From NCBI GenBank assembly GCA_019055375.1, contig JAHQIW010000275.1, positions 1 through 64,000 of the forward strand: DNA of 64,000 bases. Direction: 5' to 3'. The stretch is from Parelaphostrongylus tenuis (lineage: Eukaryota; Nematoda; Chromadorea; Rhabditida; Metastrongylidae). The notes under the pieces are model-generated. The model was not told where the DNA came from. It did no database searches and saw nothing but the letters and a program-made list of their open reading frames with translations. Shown here piece by piece: positions 1 through 10,790 of the stretch. Made by a program: the position numbers and the translations under genes. The number at the start of each line of letters is the position of its first letter. Positions within the stretch are counted from its first letter, which is position 1.

Positions 1-267
1 ACTCGGATATTTGGACAGCATGTCTGCACTGATAGTGCGAGCCCCAGCATAGCTTACATTCGTCTGTCTCATGCAACTGTAGTTGTTCATGGTGATGGTC
101 TGCTTCGAGCATGGTGACATATGCGATGCCCATTCCGTGAATCCAAACTCGTTGCTATCTACGGATACAGATGGATAAGACAGCCCCAAACACGTCCGCC
201 GATCGTTTGGGTCTTTCATGAAGACGTTTGCTCTTTCGCATTCTACTCTACTGTTCTTTTTGTCCAT
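1..267 (-). CDS. Possible partial exon, unknown protein, runs off left edge
   Basis: The minus strand is open for 89 codons from an ATG at 267 to the first base of the window, which is long for this AT-rich DNA. The peptide is not low-complexity and has spaced cysteines, with pieces such as NDRRTCLGL, FTEWASHMSPCSK and NNYSCMRQTN. The ATG is preceded directly by CAG, so 267 could be an acceptor boundary rather than a true start; the tract before it is poor in pyrimidines, which weakens that reading. I do not recognise the family. An extracellular cysteine-bearing domain is only a guess. A chance open frame is not excluded. Confidence 0.35.
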   Translation of the reverse strand, partial: MDKKNSRVECERANVFMKDPNDRRTCLGLSYPSVSVDSNEFGFTEWASHMSPCSKQTITMNNYSCMRQTNVSYAGARTISADMLSKYPS

Positions 268-578
268 CTGTCAGCTGTTCTTCTAATCAAGTGGCCGAAC
301 CACGGATATTTCGTTTATTATAAATCACAAAGGTGGGTGAAACTTTGCAAATTTCAGCTGCTCAGGCAGGCTAGAAGTTACGCTGAACAATCTAGTTGTT
401 TTGAGCCTTTCAATCAATCACTGGAGACAAGCCGCTTATATCTTTGCATGAAATGTAATGTTCTTCACATTCGCGGAAGCACTCTGTTGAGCGAACTAAG
501 AGCCTTCTTCGGCTCATTTTTATGGCAAGTTCTCAATAGGTTAGTTAGAGGAGCAGTCTAGATTTTGCATCATGACAA
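268..578. other. No gene seen
   Basis: The stretch between the left-edge exon and the 3' end of the secreted-protein gene. A plus-strand open frame covering 121-561 overlaps the minus-strand candidate exon and matches nothing I know. I see no RNA gene or repeat here. Confidence 0.5.
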
Positions 579-584
579 TTTATT
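579..584 (-). terminator. Poly(A) signal AATAAA of secreted gene A
   Basis: A canonical AATAAA hexamer on the minus strand, about 125 bp beyond the stop codon at 708-710. The spacing fits a nematode 3' UTR. Confidence 0.55.
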
Positions 585-707
585 ACATTTTTTGCTTTAC
601 TTGATTATAGAACTTTTTCGCAGTTACTTCATAATTTTTGTGACGTAGCGGTAAAAAATTGCATGAGTATATTGAAAATTTTGAGAAATCCATGACTGAG
701 TTTCGTT

Positions 708-2980
708 TTATGAGACGGTGGCTACTGCGGAGATGAAGTGCAATCCAAGCGCGCCTGATGCCATGGCTCTCACCACTCTGTTCACCACGGTTTGCCACAT
801 GTCTCTCGACCAATTTGCCATGATGACATTTGTGGTCTAGAAAGGCCTTCTTCATTATGAAAACAAAATGATCAAATAGATAAAATGCAAACCGAAAGAG
901 TTCCTGAAATTGACATGGCTGTGGAGGGAATAGGCATCACATTCATTCCAGTGCTTAGTGTACATCCGACCCGCATGTCGCTGCATGTTGCAGTTATGGT
1001 ATTACCAAAAATTATGCATTTCGCTTCCATATCCTTCGTAGCTGCAAGTAAATTTTTATATTGAAACGGCCGCTTCTTTGCGGGAATCAAATAACGATGT
1101 GGATTGAATCTCGTCAGTAATTTTTGCTTCCACTAAACGACCAATCGATGCACAATTTTCCCTATTGAGATAAATCATTCAGAAACACTTCGTAAAAGTG
1201 CTGTGAAATATCTAGAAAACCTTTCTGGGGTAATTTAGAATTACAAGTAAGATATGATTTTGGTTGAATTTCAAGAAGTCCTTTCTTTGAGGATTCTATG
1301 CTTTCAGTAGAACATAGGTCTTAATTCTTTTAATAGTCGTTTTGTGCTCTTTGATTTATTTTTTGTTCCTGTATGCTTCCAACTCTGCGTTCAATTCAAG
1401 AAAAATTTCTTGTAGTAAACATGAGAAAACGTTTCACAATATTTTCACGATTACCGTAAATTGAAATGACTGTAAAATTAACTTTACTATGTGATTCAAA
1501 CTTCAGAAAACTCATGAGTTTTATAAGTAACTCTTTATTTCACTATTAATTTCACTTAGTCCGTATCACAGTTTTTTTTTCATTGCGCAATCCCAGTTCT
1601 TCTGACATTCAATTTGCTTTTGTCTTTTTTCAAAAACTTTGTAGAGTACTGGCCAAGCACGTCTCCTTACAATTTGAACGGTGCCCAGGCTATGATGATC
1701 TGTAGGGCATCTATTATTGATTGCCGGAGAAGTATTGGGGTGAGGGAAGGTGGGTATCAGCCCAGCACAGCACCGAGCATCACAGTTACTCGGCCACGGC
1801 CCCTATGATTGTCATTACAGAGAGCTCATTCATAGATTTCTTTGAAGAAAAAGGACATTACTTGAGTAATTAACTGGAAATGTTACTACCCATGATAAAT
1901 CAATTTGTTCTTGAATGTAAACAAAAAATGCTATAACTTAACGACTAAGCTAAATGCGACTTTCTCCTAGTAACATAAGCGTTTGCTGACTAAACGACTC
2001 GAATCTGACTAATGGACGTTGTATGTTGATTACCCATAATCGCCCTTGCAGGCATAGCATGGTTAACTACCACGTCTTTGCATTCCAGTGGTTGGTAGTT
2101 GGTGGTGACACTGAGCTGATTCAAAATGGCTGAGATTATAGCATCTGGTAGGAGGGCAAGGCGGCCCTGTTGTTCGAGAACATCAAGCACCTGAAGACCA
2201 GTGCTTTCAACTTGCGGAATTACTTAAAGCTTTTCTTAATTATCTATAGTTATGCAGACTGTGCTGAAAACAAAAATGGCAGAAAATTATTTGTATGTTG
2301 ACGTCATTATTTAACTTATTCAAGTAATGTCAACTTACGGCTTGCATCACAGCGCGCATCACAAGTGCCCTGACTGCGTCTGCACTAGTTGAAATGCCAA
2401 CGGCCTGCGCTTGTGCAGCAGGTGCAGTTGAGTAAGCCATAGCCACCGGTAAGGAGAAGCCGGTAAGGTTAAAGGTCCTTGAGCTCATAGCAGCTAAATC
2501 TCACGACTCTTCATCAGGTAGATAGAAAGCAGAAAATTCTTATAATACTCTATTTTTACAGGCAAAAGTTAGGGTCAGGCAATTGGGTAAACAAACAAAT
2601 AAAGTAACCGAGGAATAATCAAATAAACACTAATGGTAATAGTTACCAAATTTTGCATTTCTCATTCTATTATTGCTGGTGATAAAGAGTTTAGAAAATT
2701 TGTTTGGCAACTCATTGACAGTGACTACTTCTTTGTAGTGCTGGTCTCTGGATCTGCGAATAGTGATGGACTACTGGATATTAACGTAGTGAAAGTTCAA
2801 GGCACATTTTTTGAAAAAAAGTTTTCCCTGATTATAAATAACTTGAAAAAAAGAAAAAAACATTCTATAGATACTTGTACCTCCTGGAAGTGTTCCACAT
2901 CCTATCACTGCAGTGATGATGAGCAGAGGAATCAGGAGCAGGCGTGCCGCAACTTTTGCCATATATCCCAGACTGGTCAT
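708..2980 (-). CDS. Secreted protein, family copy A (intact, 5 exons)
   Basis: Coding exons, 5' to 3' on the minus strand: 2881-2980, 2339-2493, 2034-2190, 893-1041 and 708-836. Every junction is GT-AG and in phase (1, 0, 1, 0), giving about 229 residues. Residues 1-26 are a signal peptide (MAKVAARLLLIPLLIITAV) ending just before a CG pair. Then come a RTF.LTGFSLPVAMAYST stretch, an Ala-rich segment, LLPDAIISAILNQLSVTTNY, a Cys-bearing GNT.TATC stretch, the strongly kept SISGTLS/TTNVIMANWSRDMW junction, and FISAVATVS at the end. The same block order recurs in copy B and in fragments at 8.4 and 60.2 kb, so this is a real multicopy family. I do not know a named domain or function; secretion is inferred from the signal peptide. 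Intron 3 (1042-2033) holds a repeat also present at 51.9 kb. An ATG at 2962 could be used instead of 2980. Confidence 0.85.
1560..1810 (-). repeat. tRNA-derived dispersed repeat (copy 1)
   Basis: Matches 51905-52195 along its length. Shared blocks include the T-run followed by CATTGCGCA or CACTGTGCA, TTTTTGTCTT, GAGTACTGGC or GAATACTGGC, TTGCCGGAGA or CTGCCGGAGA, and CGAGCATCACA. Read on the minus strand, the end resembles a tRNA box A (GGCCGAGTAACTGTGATGC), suggesting a SINE-like origin. It lies inside intron 3 of secreted gene A. Confidence 0.6.
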
Positions 2981-5185
2981 CGTCAACAAAATCGCTTAAA
3001 AAATTCGATTCAACCAAAGATCAATATTCTCGCTCTGCGTTGGTTACTGAGAAAGTCAGTGTTGAAGCCTTCATAAGCATTTATTTGCCGGTGAACCTAT
3101 TTTATAGACTGTTTGATGGTTCTCGTCATTTTTATGACTTTACGTATACCTGAACTGCTCAATTTGAGGCAAAACCTATGGATAACTTCTTTCGTTGCAA
3201 TAGATATGGACGTTGGGACTCCGCTACTTCGAGGCGCATGGAAATCAGCAATTAGGAATGAGTATATCAAATGTTAGATGAAAACAATGTACGTGATAGC
3301 AACAAATCATAAAATGCGTTAGTTTCTCTACTAATACTGTCTACACTTTGTTCCGCCTACCCTAATTTTTACTGCTACAAATTGAAATTGCTGTTTTCGA
3401 ACAGATATGGAAATTCGGAAAAAGGCTTGTCGTTAGAACTAGTCTTTTGAGGAAATTTCGGCATTGAATGCGCCATTTGAAATTACGAAGGACACTATCG
3501 ACACATTTTTAGCAGCAATGTCTGATTCAGAGAAAATAGCATTCTCTTAATTATTCGTTACTGTTCATAATAGCGGCTCCACTTGAGACCTTCAGTAAAA
3601 GCGTATTCTTTGCTGTTGTCTGACGAATGTATGATTATCTAATAGCTTAAATCAAGTAAATTCTAAAGGTATATTTTATTTCTCATATTGCTTGTCTTTA
3701 ACGCCGTACCAGTCCAGATGAAATTTTGTTTTACATTTGAAGATCCTTCTTTTGATAAAAGTTTTTCATAATAAAATTTTAAGTTTTAGATGGAAAAAAA
3801 CTTTCTGTTAAAGGCAAAGTGTTTTCTCTTTAGAAAAGAACTTCTGCGAGCTCTGCAATTCGCACAAGAAGAGTGGGTTTCACACATTTAAAATATCGCT
3901 GTTTCCGGCTTTGCTTCAGAAACAAGGGTATTTACCATCTTTTCCAAACTGCTTATAGCTTAATCACTAGCCTAAATCTAGCGATATACCTAGGTTGTGA
4001 AGGAAACCTTTCAGTTCGCCGTAACAGCCAAAATAACGGTATGTTTCACACTTGAGGCGTTTCAACGCGTTTTTCGTCGGGGACAGCATTTCCCTCAGAT
4101 TAGAAACCATTCAATAGTATGAATTCTGCTGATTCTACTAATATATTTGGTTTCTCGAAAGGACCTCTTGGTGTGCTGTAACAGGTTAGGGAGCACAACA
4201 CAGCGACGGCACCTGGCCACCACGCATTGTCACGTATGTGGATGGGATTTCGCAATACTGGGCCTTGGCTGACGAGCCATCTCAGCACTCCTCACACTGA
4301 TTCCCCAAAGGCACATGGATATGTAGAAAAATTCTGGAAAGTCAGGAAGATCTCTGATTTCCATTAAAAAATCCGCGCATGATTTGCAGCGGATTGGTAT
4401 TACAGCTACACACACACCCTAACTAGAAGTGCTAACTGAGTGTGAAACCCAATAATCTTTCAGTCGTTACAAGGCTCGTAGAAGTCCTTTCCGAAAGCCT
4501 AATACAGCACTATAATCAGAAGAAACCTCTATTCAAAAAAAATATGACAAGAAAGCTTTCATCCAGTTGAATGGGAGCAAATTCTTATTTTGACTGGTAC
4601 AACGCCAAAAATAAGCTATTTGAGTAGTTAAATATGCCATTGAATTCACTTGATTTAAGCTATCGACATATCACAGAGACGTTTAGAGACGTTTTGCAAA
4701 ACAAAAGAAATAGGTTTTTACCGAAGGCCTCAATTGGCGCTGCCATTATGGAACAGTACCCATTTTTCTCATATTTGGGCAATACACTGAATAATCAACA
4801 GAATTATCGTCAGCGCTTTAGTCTTAGACGCTGTTATGAATTTTTGATAACCATGGTTGAGCTGTGTAAGCAGTTCACATCAGTTCCGTGTTGTCTCAAT
4901 TTGTGTTTCAGTTCCGTGTTGTGTTAGTCAGATGGCTGAGAGGCGAACAGTTTCGCTACAATAACTCTGCCTTTTTAATGAAAGGATCTATTGAAATTTG
5001 AGCGTGGTCTTAATAAAGCACTCGAAAGAAAGGTATATTATGATAAAATACCAGCCAGCTAGCAATCGAGTGCGAAAACACTCTGTGTTAGGTGAATGTT
5101 CCACCTGACATAGAGTGTAAAGCGTAGGTCGTCGATAACTATATATAAGGAGTGTGACGCTCCCGAGAGAACTGACTGTGAAAAG
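2981..5185. other. No gene seen
   Basis: AT-rich intergenic DNA upstream of secreted gene A. The open frames here have no recognisable content. I saw no RNA gene and no clear repeat apart from short AT-rich runs. Confidence 0.5.
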
Positions 5186-5306
5186 ATCGACAGACGACGG
5201 GTTCTGCCCGGCTGATGACTCTGTAAGGACGAAAAACGTGTCTCGGGCTGTACAAGAGCCTTTACCAGACCACATGACATGTTGGCTCAAATAATAATGA
5301 AAGGAG
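5186..5306 (+). repeat. Hammerhead-bearing repeat unit, copy 1
   Basis: About 120 bp that aligns with 56903-57023. Identical blocks include CGACGGGTT, TGTAAGGACGAAA, ACGTGT, TACAAGAGCC, TTACCAGACCACATGACA and TCAAATAATAATGAAAGGA. The match stops abruptly at both ends, as expected for two dispersed copies of one short mobile or retroposed unit. I could not see a target-site duplication or an associated open frame. Confidence 0.85.
5200..5260 (+). ncRNA. Type I hammerhead ribozyme, copy 1
   Basis: Parts in order: GGTTCT 5200-5205 and GCCCGG 5206-5211 (5' side of stem I); core CTGATGA 5212-5218; stem II CTCT 5219-5222 with GGAC 5227-5230, capped by GTAA; core GAAA 5231-5234; short stem III region AACGT then GTC 5240-5242 (predicted cleavage after C5242); 3' side of stem I TCGGGC 5243-5248, bulge TGTACA 5249-5254, then AGAGCC 5255-5260. 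GCCCGG pairs with TCGGGC and GGTTCT with AGAGCC over the full six positions each, allowing G-U. Stem II has one C-C mismatch and stem III an A-G mismatch at its second pair. A stem III of about two pairs with a near-palindromic loop is known from animal hammerheads thought to act as dimers. Activity is inference. Confidence 0.8.
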
Positions 5307-7930
5307 ATTGTTAAGTCAAAAAAGGTGAGTGAGCAGTAGGACGCTCTTTATTTACTTCGGTCTCCTTTATCTCTTGAACGTTTCCTAAGCAGCCAGTCTC
5401 CTCCTGCTCAACTATGAAGCTAAGTTGATCATGATATGATTTTCGATGTACATAGACGAATTAAAATATTCGGAAATAATCATTCGGTTTAACGTGAAAA
5501 GGCAATCAGAACAGATCCTTTCCTTGTTGAAAAACCAGTCTTCTTGAGCGCTTTGTCGAAATCAGTCAGCACTTTTGTTGTGCTTGCCTGATGTTTTGTA
5601 TAATAAGAAGCTGTCTACTGCAAAGCGAAGATCGTGTGATTGTCGAACACTGATTTTCACACTTATGTTATCCTACTATTAAGCTAGCATCAGAATTCTG
5701 GAATGTAGCAGTGAAAATGACGTTGGCAACACAGTTTCTGCTTGTCAATTTCCTGTCAGTATGTTGCCGTAATATCTTTGTAGAATAGTAGTATCTTATT
5801 TGTGGAATTTTTGCGAAACTTACAATGAATTTTTGCGCACAGGGTAGGGACGCCCTGGTAGTTCCCCGTAGCTTGATTGCACTCATCTTACAGCTCAACT
5901 CTCGAGTAAAATTCGATCATTAAGATTTGCACTGCTTCTGCTTTGCTGATAACATCGTCCCTATACCATGAAATATTAGCCAGGCAAAACGAATACCGAT
6001 CTACCTGAACGTTACATGTGAGGATACAAATGCATCTATCCATGCTGGAAAGTCGATATGACAGCAATCCAGTTCAAGGGTTAAGCAGATAGAAGCCAAA
6101 GGTTTGAGGAGATTTTAAGAGCGTGAAAGATGCAGTAGAGAGGACAAAAAACAGCCGAACCCATGTATACATTTTTCATTCGACTACTCCCAATTCAACA
6201 CGTTAGATAATTGGTAATGGCTCAAGATGGAAGATTACTCATCATTATTGAGCCCGCAGCAAACAGGTCGAAACTAGGAATTTCTGCATCTCGTGAATGA
6301 AAGAAAAAATCCCAAGTTTTGCTTGCTTCGTACTCTAGAAATTGAAGACGTAGCTTCGCAGGTCAGGCTGTCGAAGATCAAGTGAGTCGACACTACTACG
6401 ACCTACGAGAGCCTATTGACGAGAGTCGTTAACGACCACATCTCTCAGATTGTCAAACATATGGCAGGAAAGTTATTAATCCACACAAACAACGATGTGA
6501 GGCAATTATGGTTATGTGACTTATGATAAAACAGCGTTACAAACACACTGGTTGTAATTTGTTGATTTGGTGCAGTAACATATTGGAAGTGCAGGAAGAA
6601 TGCTGTAGCGTAGCATCAACGCGGAACTGCTTAGCCAACCTCAGTTATCGCTTTCAAAAAATGTTCTAATGCAGCGCTGACCCTACTTTCTATTTGCTAT
6701 TCGATAAATAGAGAGGGCAGAACTTTTTAACATTCCATGTTGAAAGACTCTCGCTAATATTAATCTAAAGAGCACAGTTTTCTGCTTCACACACCATGTT
6801 GCTGATCTAAGATAAACTCTTATAACAGAAAGAAATGAACTGCGAGAAGTTAACGACGGCTTTCATGTCTTTCTCGGAATGAAACTTCTAACATCAGAAA
6901 AAAAAGATCACGTAGCTGTTTGCCGCTTTACTCAGACTCTTAACAGCGTTCACTTTCGCTTCTCTTTTGATGTATTGTCCATTTCACACAAATGTTGGAT
7001 TGTTTTGCCTCACCACACTCATGCTTTGGAAGAGTTTTTTGTCAACAACTAAATCTGTCCCGTCTTTTTCTTTTCTTCCTTATACTAATGGATTTCTGTC
7101 GTAATCAAATTCTTCCTGTTTCTCAATTCTTCAATGAAATCCTGTACATGCTTTCCAGCAATTTGTTGCCAAAAACTTTCCACAGTTTAAGCTATGTCTA
7201 ATTGTTGTCAGTCGGAATCTTCTTCAACGGACTCTCCTCAAAAGTGCCTTTGTAACTCGGTGTTCTATCGTTGCAAATATTTCATTTATGCAAAAGTCGC
7301 AATTTTATGTCGCCGCATCGAAAATAAGAAGGCAGGGCCAAATTGAAGCCGCTCCATCTCAACAAATGGTTTGATCAGTGAAGGGCTGCCTGAAGTGTCT
7401 CTTTTCCGCATCTCGTTTCCATCAAAAAAATTCAACCTGCGTTCCACTTAACATTTGCTTCCATGCCCTTTGGAATTGTATAATCCTTCTGAAAACGTGC
7501 TTTGAAAGTTTTCTCTCCAAATCAGGCGATCCGAAGATTCTAAAGCCTTTGAAATAGTCAGTGGGTTTTTTAAGTTCTTACAATTCCAACTTTAAGTTCC
7601 GTTATTCGGAAAAAAGTAAATATTCTACCCCATTCGTTACAAAAACTTTTCATAAGAGTGTTAGTAATTATTCGATAGGTCAGATCTCCAGCTAGGGTTG
7701 TGAGTGGCTGATTTAGTAAATAGAGCTTTTTACAACTCTGTAAAACTCAAAATTACTTTATGTTTAACTTCAGCTGTGCAACTCAATCATTGCCAAACTG
7801 GAAACACGAAAAGCTCATGAACGTGTACAGAAAATTCTACAATACCAAAGTCGCACATTTAATCTGGAGTCTCTTTCAAAGATAAGAAACAACTCCTAAT
7901 TGTATAACAAATGCAGCACTTTCATATGAG
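5307..7930. other. No gene seen
   Basis: Intergenic DNA with no supported gene. Around 6590-6620 the string GTGCAGGAAGAATGCTGTAG resembles one at 20925-20945, hinting at a shared short repeat. The open frame at 6992-7201 matches nothing I know. Confidence 0.45.
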
Positions 7931-7934
7931 AAAA

Positions 7935-8150
7935 TCTATCGATCGCGCCAGCTCTCCTCAGTCTCACACCGCGACCCCTGAATTAGCCAAAGAACACATG
8001 ATCGCGTATGTGAGTCAATCATATTCTTCCTAATGACTTGTAGAAAAACGGTCTTTCCGGAAATCTAGCACGGTATTGGAATCTATGGATCTTACGCTTT
8101 CGGTCGATTACTGTTAGTCAAAAAGAGAACTCTGTACGGTGAGGCGTAAA
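7935..8150 (+). repeat. Dispersed repeat shared with 16.8 and 35.5 kb
   Basis: Contains the ordered blocks TTAGCCAAAGAACAC, GCGTATGTG, GAAAAACGGTCTTTCC and TATTGGAATC. These recur in the same order at 35455-35690 and, more diverged, at 16780-16990; a partial relative sits at 51760-51900. Non-coding, probably an old MITE or other non-autonomous element. Confidence 0.6.
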
Positions 8151-8406
8151 CCACCAATGTTTTCTTTCTCCTAGAGCGCTATCGAAGGAGACTTCCTAAA
8201 AACACATTCCTGTGTTCTTCAAGACTTTGCTATCGAACCAGCACAAGCAGTCTAAGGAAGGAGTTTTGTTTTGTGATATATAGCGAGACGAAGAAAAAGC
8301 GTGTAGTCGCGTCACATATAATAATATTTTGGATTTTACAGAGTTATAAAAGGGTGTTTTGAAAAAGAGGCTATGTACGGCACTAGCCAAATATTTAAGC
8401 TTCTGA

Positions 8407-8718
8407 ATGAATACTGACACTCCCATGAAAGATAGAAACGCTATGAAGAAATGCCCAACAGGCGACATGGTGAAAACAACGCCTATTAACGGCACACACT
8501 TGACAATATCAGGGACTCTTTCGGTCAGAATTATTTTCAATTTTGGACATATTTGCTATACAAGGAAGAAGAAGTCTGTGTAGACTACCAATATCATTAT
8601 GGCGAATTGGTCGAACGCGATGTGGCGAAACGTAGTGAATAGAGCTGTTCGAATGTTGACACCAGATCCATTTGGATCGCACTTCTTCTCGGCAACAGCT
8701 ACCATCGGTGGAAACTGA
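8407..8718 (+). pseudogene. Truncated secreted-family copy C (last two exons only)
   Basis: Opposite in strand to copies A and B. The penultimate exon is recognisable from 8407 to 8523 (NTDTP, MKKCP, LTISGTLS) and ends at a GT donor in the family's phase. The last exon, 8584-8718, follows a TAG acceptor and is intact: TTNIIMANWSNAMW, then FFSATATIGGN and a stop, 44 residues as in copy B. The 5' part of the penultimate exon is degraded, with an in-frame TGA just before 8407 and no convincing acceptor. I found no exons 1-3 in the preceding kilobase on this strand. The last exon has stayed clean while the rest is gone, so the copy may be a recent partial duplication. Confidence 0.75.
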
Positions 8719-9185
8719 GATCGAACTGTAATGTCTTTTAGATAAACATTTTCATTTAACCGATATTTATTGTAGTAGCACATCAGAAGTTTACTTGCAT
8801 AATACATGAGTGTTGATTAATTAGAATAATGCAGAAATCACGCTGAGTGTATTGCGTGATAAATCTGGATTCAAAGCCTTTTTCGAAAGTAGTGAAAAAT
8901 TTGCAAATGGAAAATTACCGAAAGATTATCCAGGCTTATGAGTTTCAGAAAATGTTTCCATTGTTGACTCCTTTTGGCATTAGGTAAAACAGGATAACAG
9001 GAATTGACGTAATAAAAATTGAGAATGAGTAGGATCAAATACAGTACTATGATTGACGCACATTGCAAAGTCTACTGGCGGCTCGAAGGTGACGAATGTG
9101 ACTGTCTTAGTGGAAAAAATATAAATTACTCATGCCGTATCAATAAAAAAGGGTAATCATTCACTTCTAGATCCCATAACGTAAT

Positions 9186-9830
9186 ATGTTGCACAATAAC
9201 AACGACAAAGACTCTCTGACGCACAACAATATTCAGTTATCGATCAACCCATTGGCAAATATTATTCATCTAAAACATACTAGATGCTCCGACGTATTCT
9301 CCCTGTCACAAACCGAATCATTATCTTCCGCCATACTACAGTCGGGATTAACAGTAATTCCTTCTAAACTGAGATACCTCATCGTGGGAGCTAACCACAG
9401 CCGTTACATGATGGCACAGGATACTGCGGCCCTTGTTGCGCAAGTCATACAATCACTTCAGACGACGACGGAGCAACAATAATGGACCGATTGCTGTACA
9501 TTAATCCGCAAGTGGCCACGAATTGAGCAATCTGATAGCAAAAGAACGACAAAAACAAAACGATATATGGAAGCAATTCAAAGGAACGATCGAAAAACGG
9601 AAAGACGGTTACTACGTGCAACTACCGCGGAAAAACGACGCAAACACACTGCCGGACATGACACTCAAAGGATTGCAGGCTGCACTTGCTAATCTCAAGG
9701 GCAACCTCACCTTCTGCGCAAAAAAATCAGGAACTGTTGACGAATATCTGGAACAAAAACGAAGAACAAGAACACTACGTCTCCTCAGTGCGGGTGGCGA
9801 GTATAGAGACTAATCTAGTCTCCATCTCTC
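9186..9830 (+). mobile_element. BEL/Pao-like retrotransposon relic
   Basis: Two plus-strand open stretches in different frames, 9186-9482 and 9523-9813. The second contains DIWKQFKGTIEKRKDGYYV followed by LPRKND and LPDMTLKGLQAAL. This resembles the segment just before the reverse transcriptase in BEL/Pao polyproteins, where a W..F, GYYV.LPWK and LPDN pattern is usual. A further frame from about 9740 continues with NKNEEQE. The piece is short, needs frame changes, and lacks the RT core, so it is a relic. The assignment rests on that one segment. Confidence 0.5.
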
Positions 9831-10159
9831 CATTTCTTTATTTATGGATGCACTATTGTGCTCGCGATCTCTTTGTTCCAATTGACCCCACAAACTTCCG
9901 AGGGTGTGCAATATAGACTTTTCTATCGTATAGTTTCTATTCATCCTCACTATGCGGTTTCCGAAGTTCAGTGGTTTGATATTCAATTACATGTTTATTG
10001 CATATAATGTCGTCCTACTTACAAGCCAAGCATCAGACGCGCACCCGGGAATACACCAAGAGCAACGAGAAGAGACCTAATCAAGCAGTCAACCCACTTC
10101 AAGACAGATACGACAGCACTTAATCTTTTTACGCTCACAGAATTATTACCTTTGTTTGC
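9831..10159. other. No gene seen
   Basis: DNA between the BEL/Pao-like relic and the foldback element. Possibly retroelement 3' sequence, but I cannot identify a long terminal repeat. Confidence 0.4.
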
Positions 10160-10790
10160 CTGCTTCCACTTAACATTTTTTATTTCTAATTCCTCTTTTC
10201 TTCTTCAAACCAAACACGAGGTGTTACATTAACTTTATTTTACAGCTGACGTTTCAGCAGTTCGCCTTCTTCAGAGCCTGGAAAGGTCAAAATGTCTGCA
10301 TTCCAATCAGTCAAACACCTCCATTGCTCCTTTAGAAAAAAAACACGAGACCTAGATTTCAATCGCATCAAGCACAAAATCAAGTCTCAACATACTCACC
10401 GCTTTTTATCGCAGGATTTCACAGGAGGAATGCCTCGTTATCACTCGTGATATGAGTCAGTATATAAGACTGTTGTTTGGATGGATAGGGTGCATTACGA
10501 GCCTATGTGATCTTCATCCGGCGATCTCCAATTGAATCATTCAGTGGAACACATATAGAAAGCGGTGAGCATGTTAAGAGTTGATTTTGTGCTGGTTGCA
10601 ATTGAAATCTAGGTCTCGTGATTTTTTCTAAAAGAGTAATGGAGGTATTTGACTGACTGGATTGCGGATAATTTGATCTTTCCAGGCTCTGAAGAAGGCG
10701 AACTGCCGAAACGTCAGTTGTCACATAAAGTTTACTATGACACCTCGTGTTTGGCTCAAAGAAGAAAATCAGAAATTATATTGAAGCATG
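10160..10790. mobile_element. Foldback element with ~230-bp inverted arms
   Basis: The left arm (about 10160-10410) and right arm (about 10560-10790) are reverse complements with scattered mismatches. Matched blocks include CCAAACACGAGGTGT, CAGTTCGCCTTCTTCAGAGC, GACCTAGATTTCAAT and GCACAAAATCAA. No transposase is visible, so it is non-autonomous. The TTCGGCAGTTCGCCTTCTTC motif also occurs in related form at 21120-21160 and 44110-44145. Confidence 0.8.

Noticed and set aside
121..561. A 146-codon plus-strand open frame near the left edge
   Set aside because: No recognisable motif, and it overlaps a better minus-strand candidate at 1-267.
2633..3153. Plus-strand open frames around 2.6-3.1 kb
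   Set aside because: Antisense shadows of exon 1 of the minus-strand secreted-protein gene.
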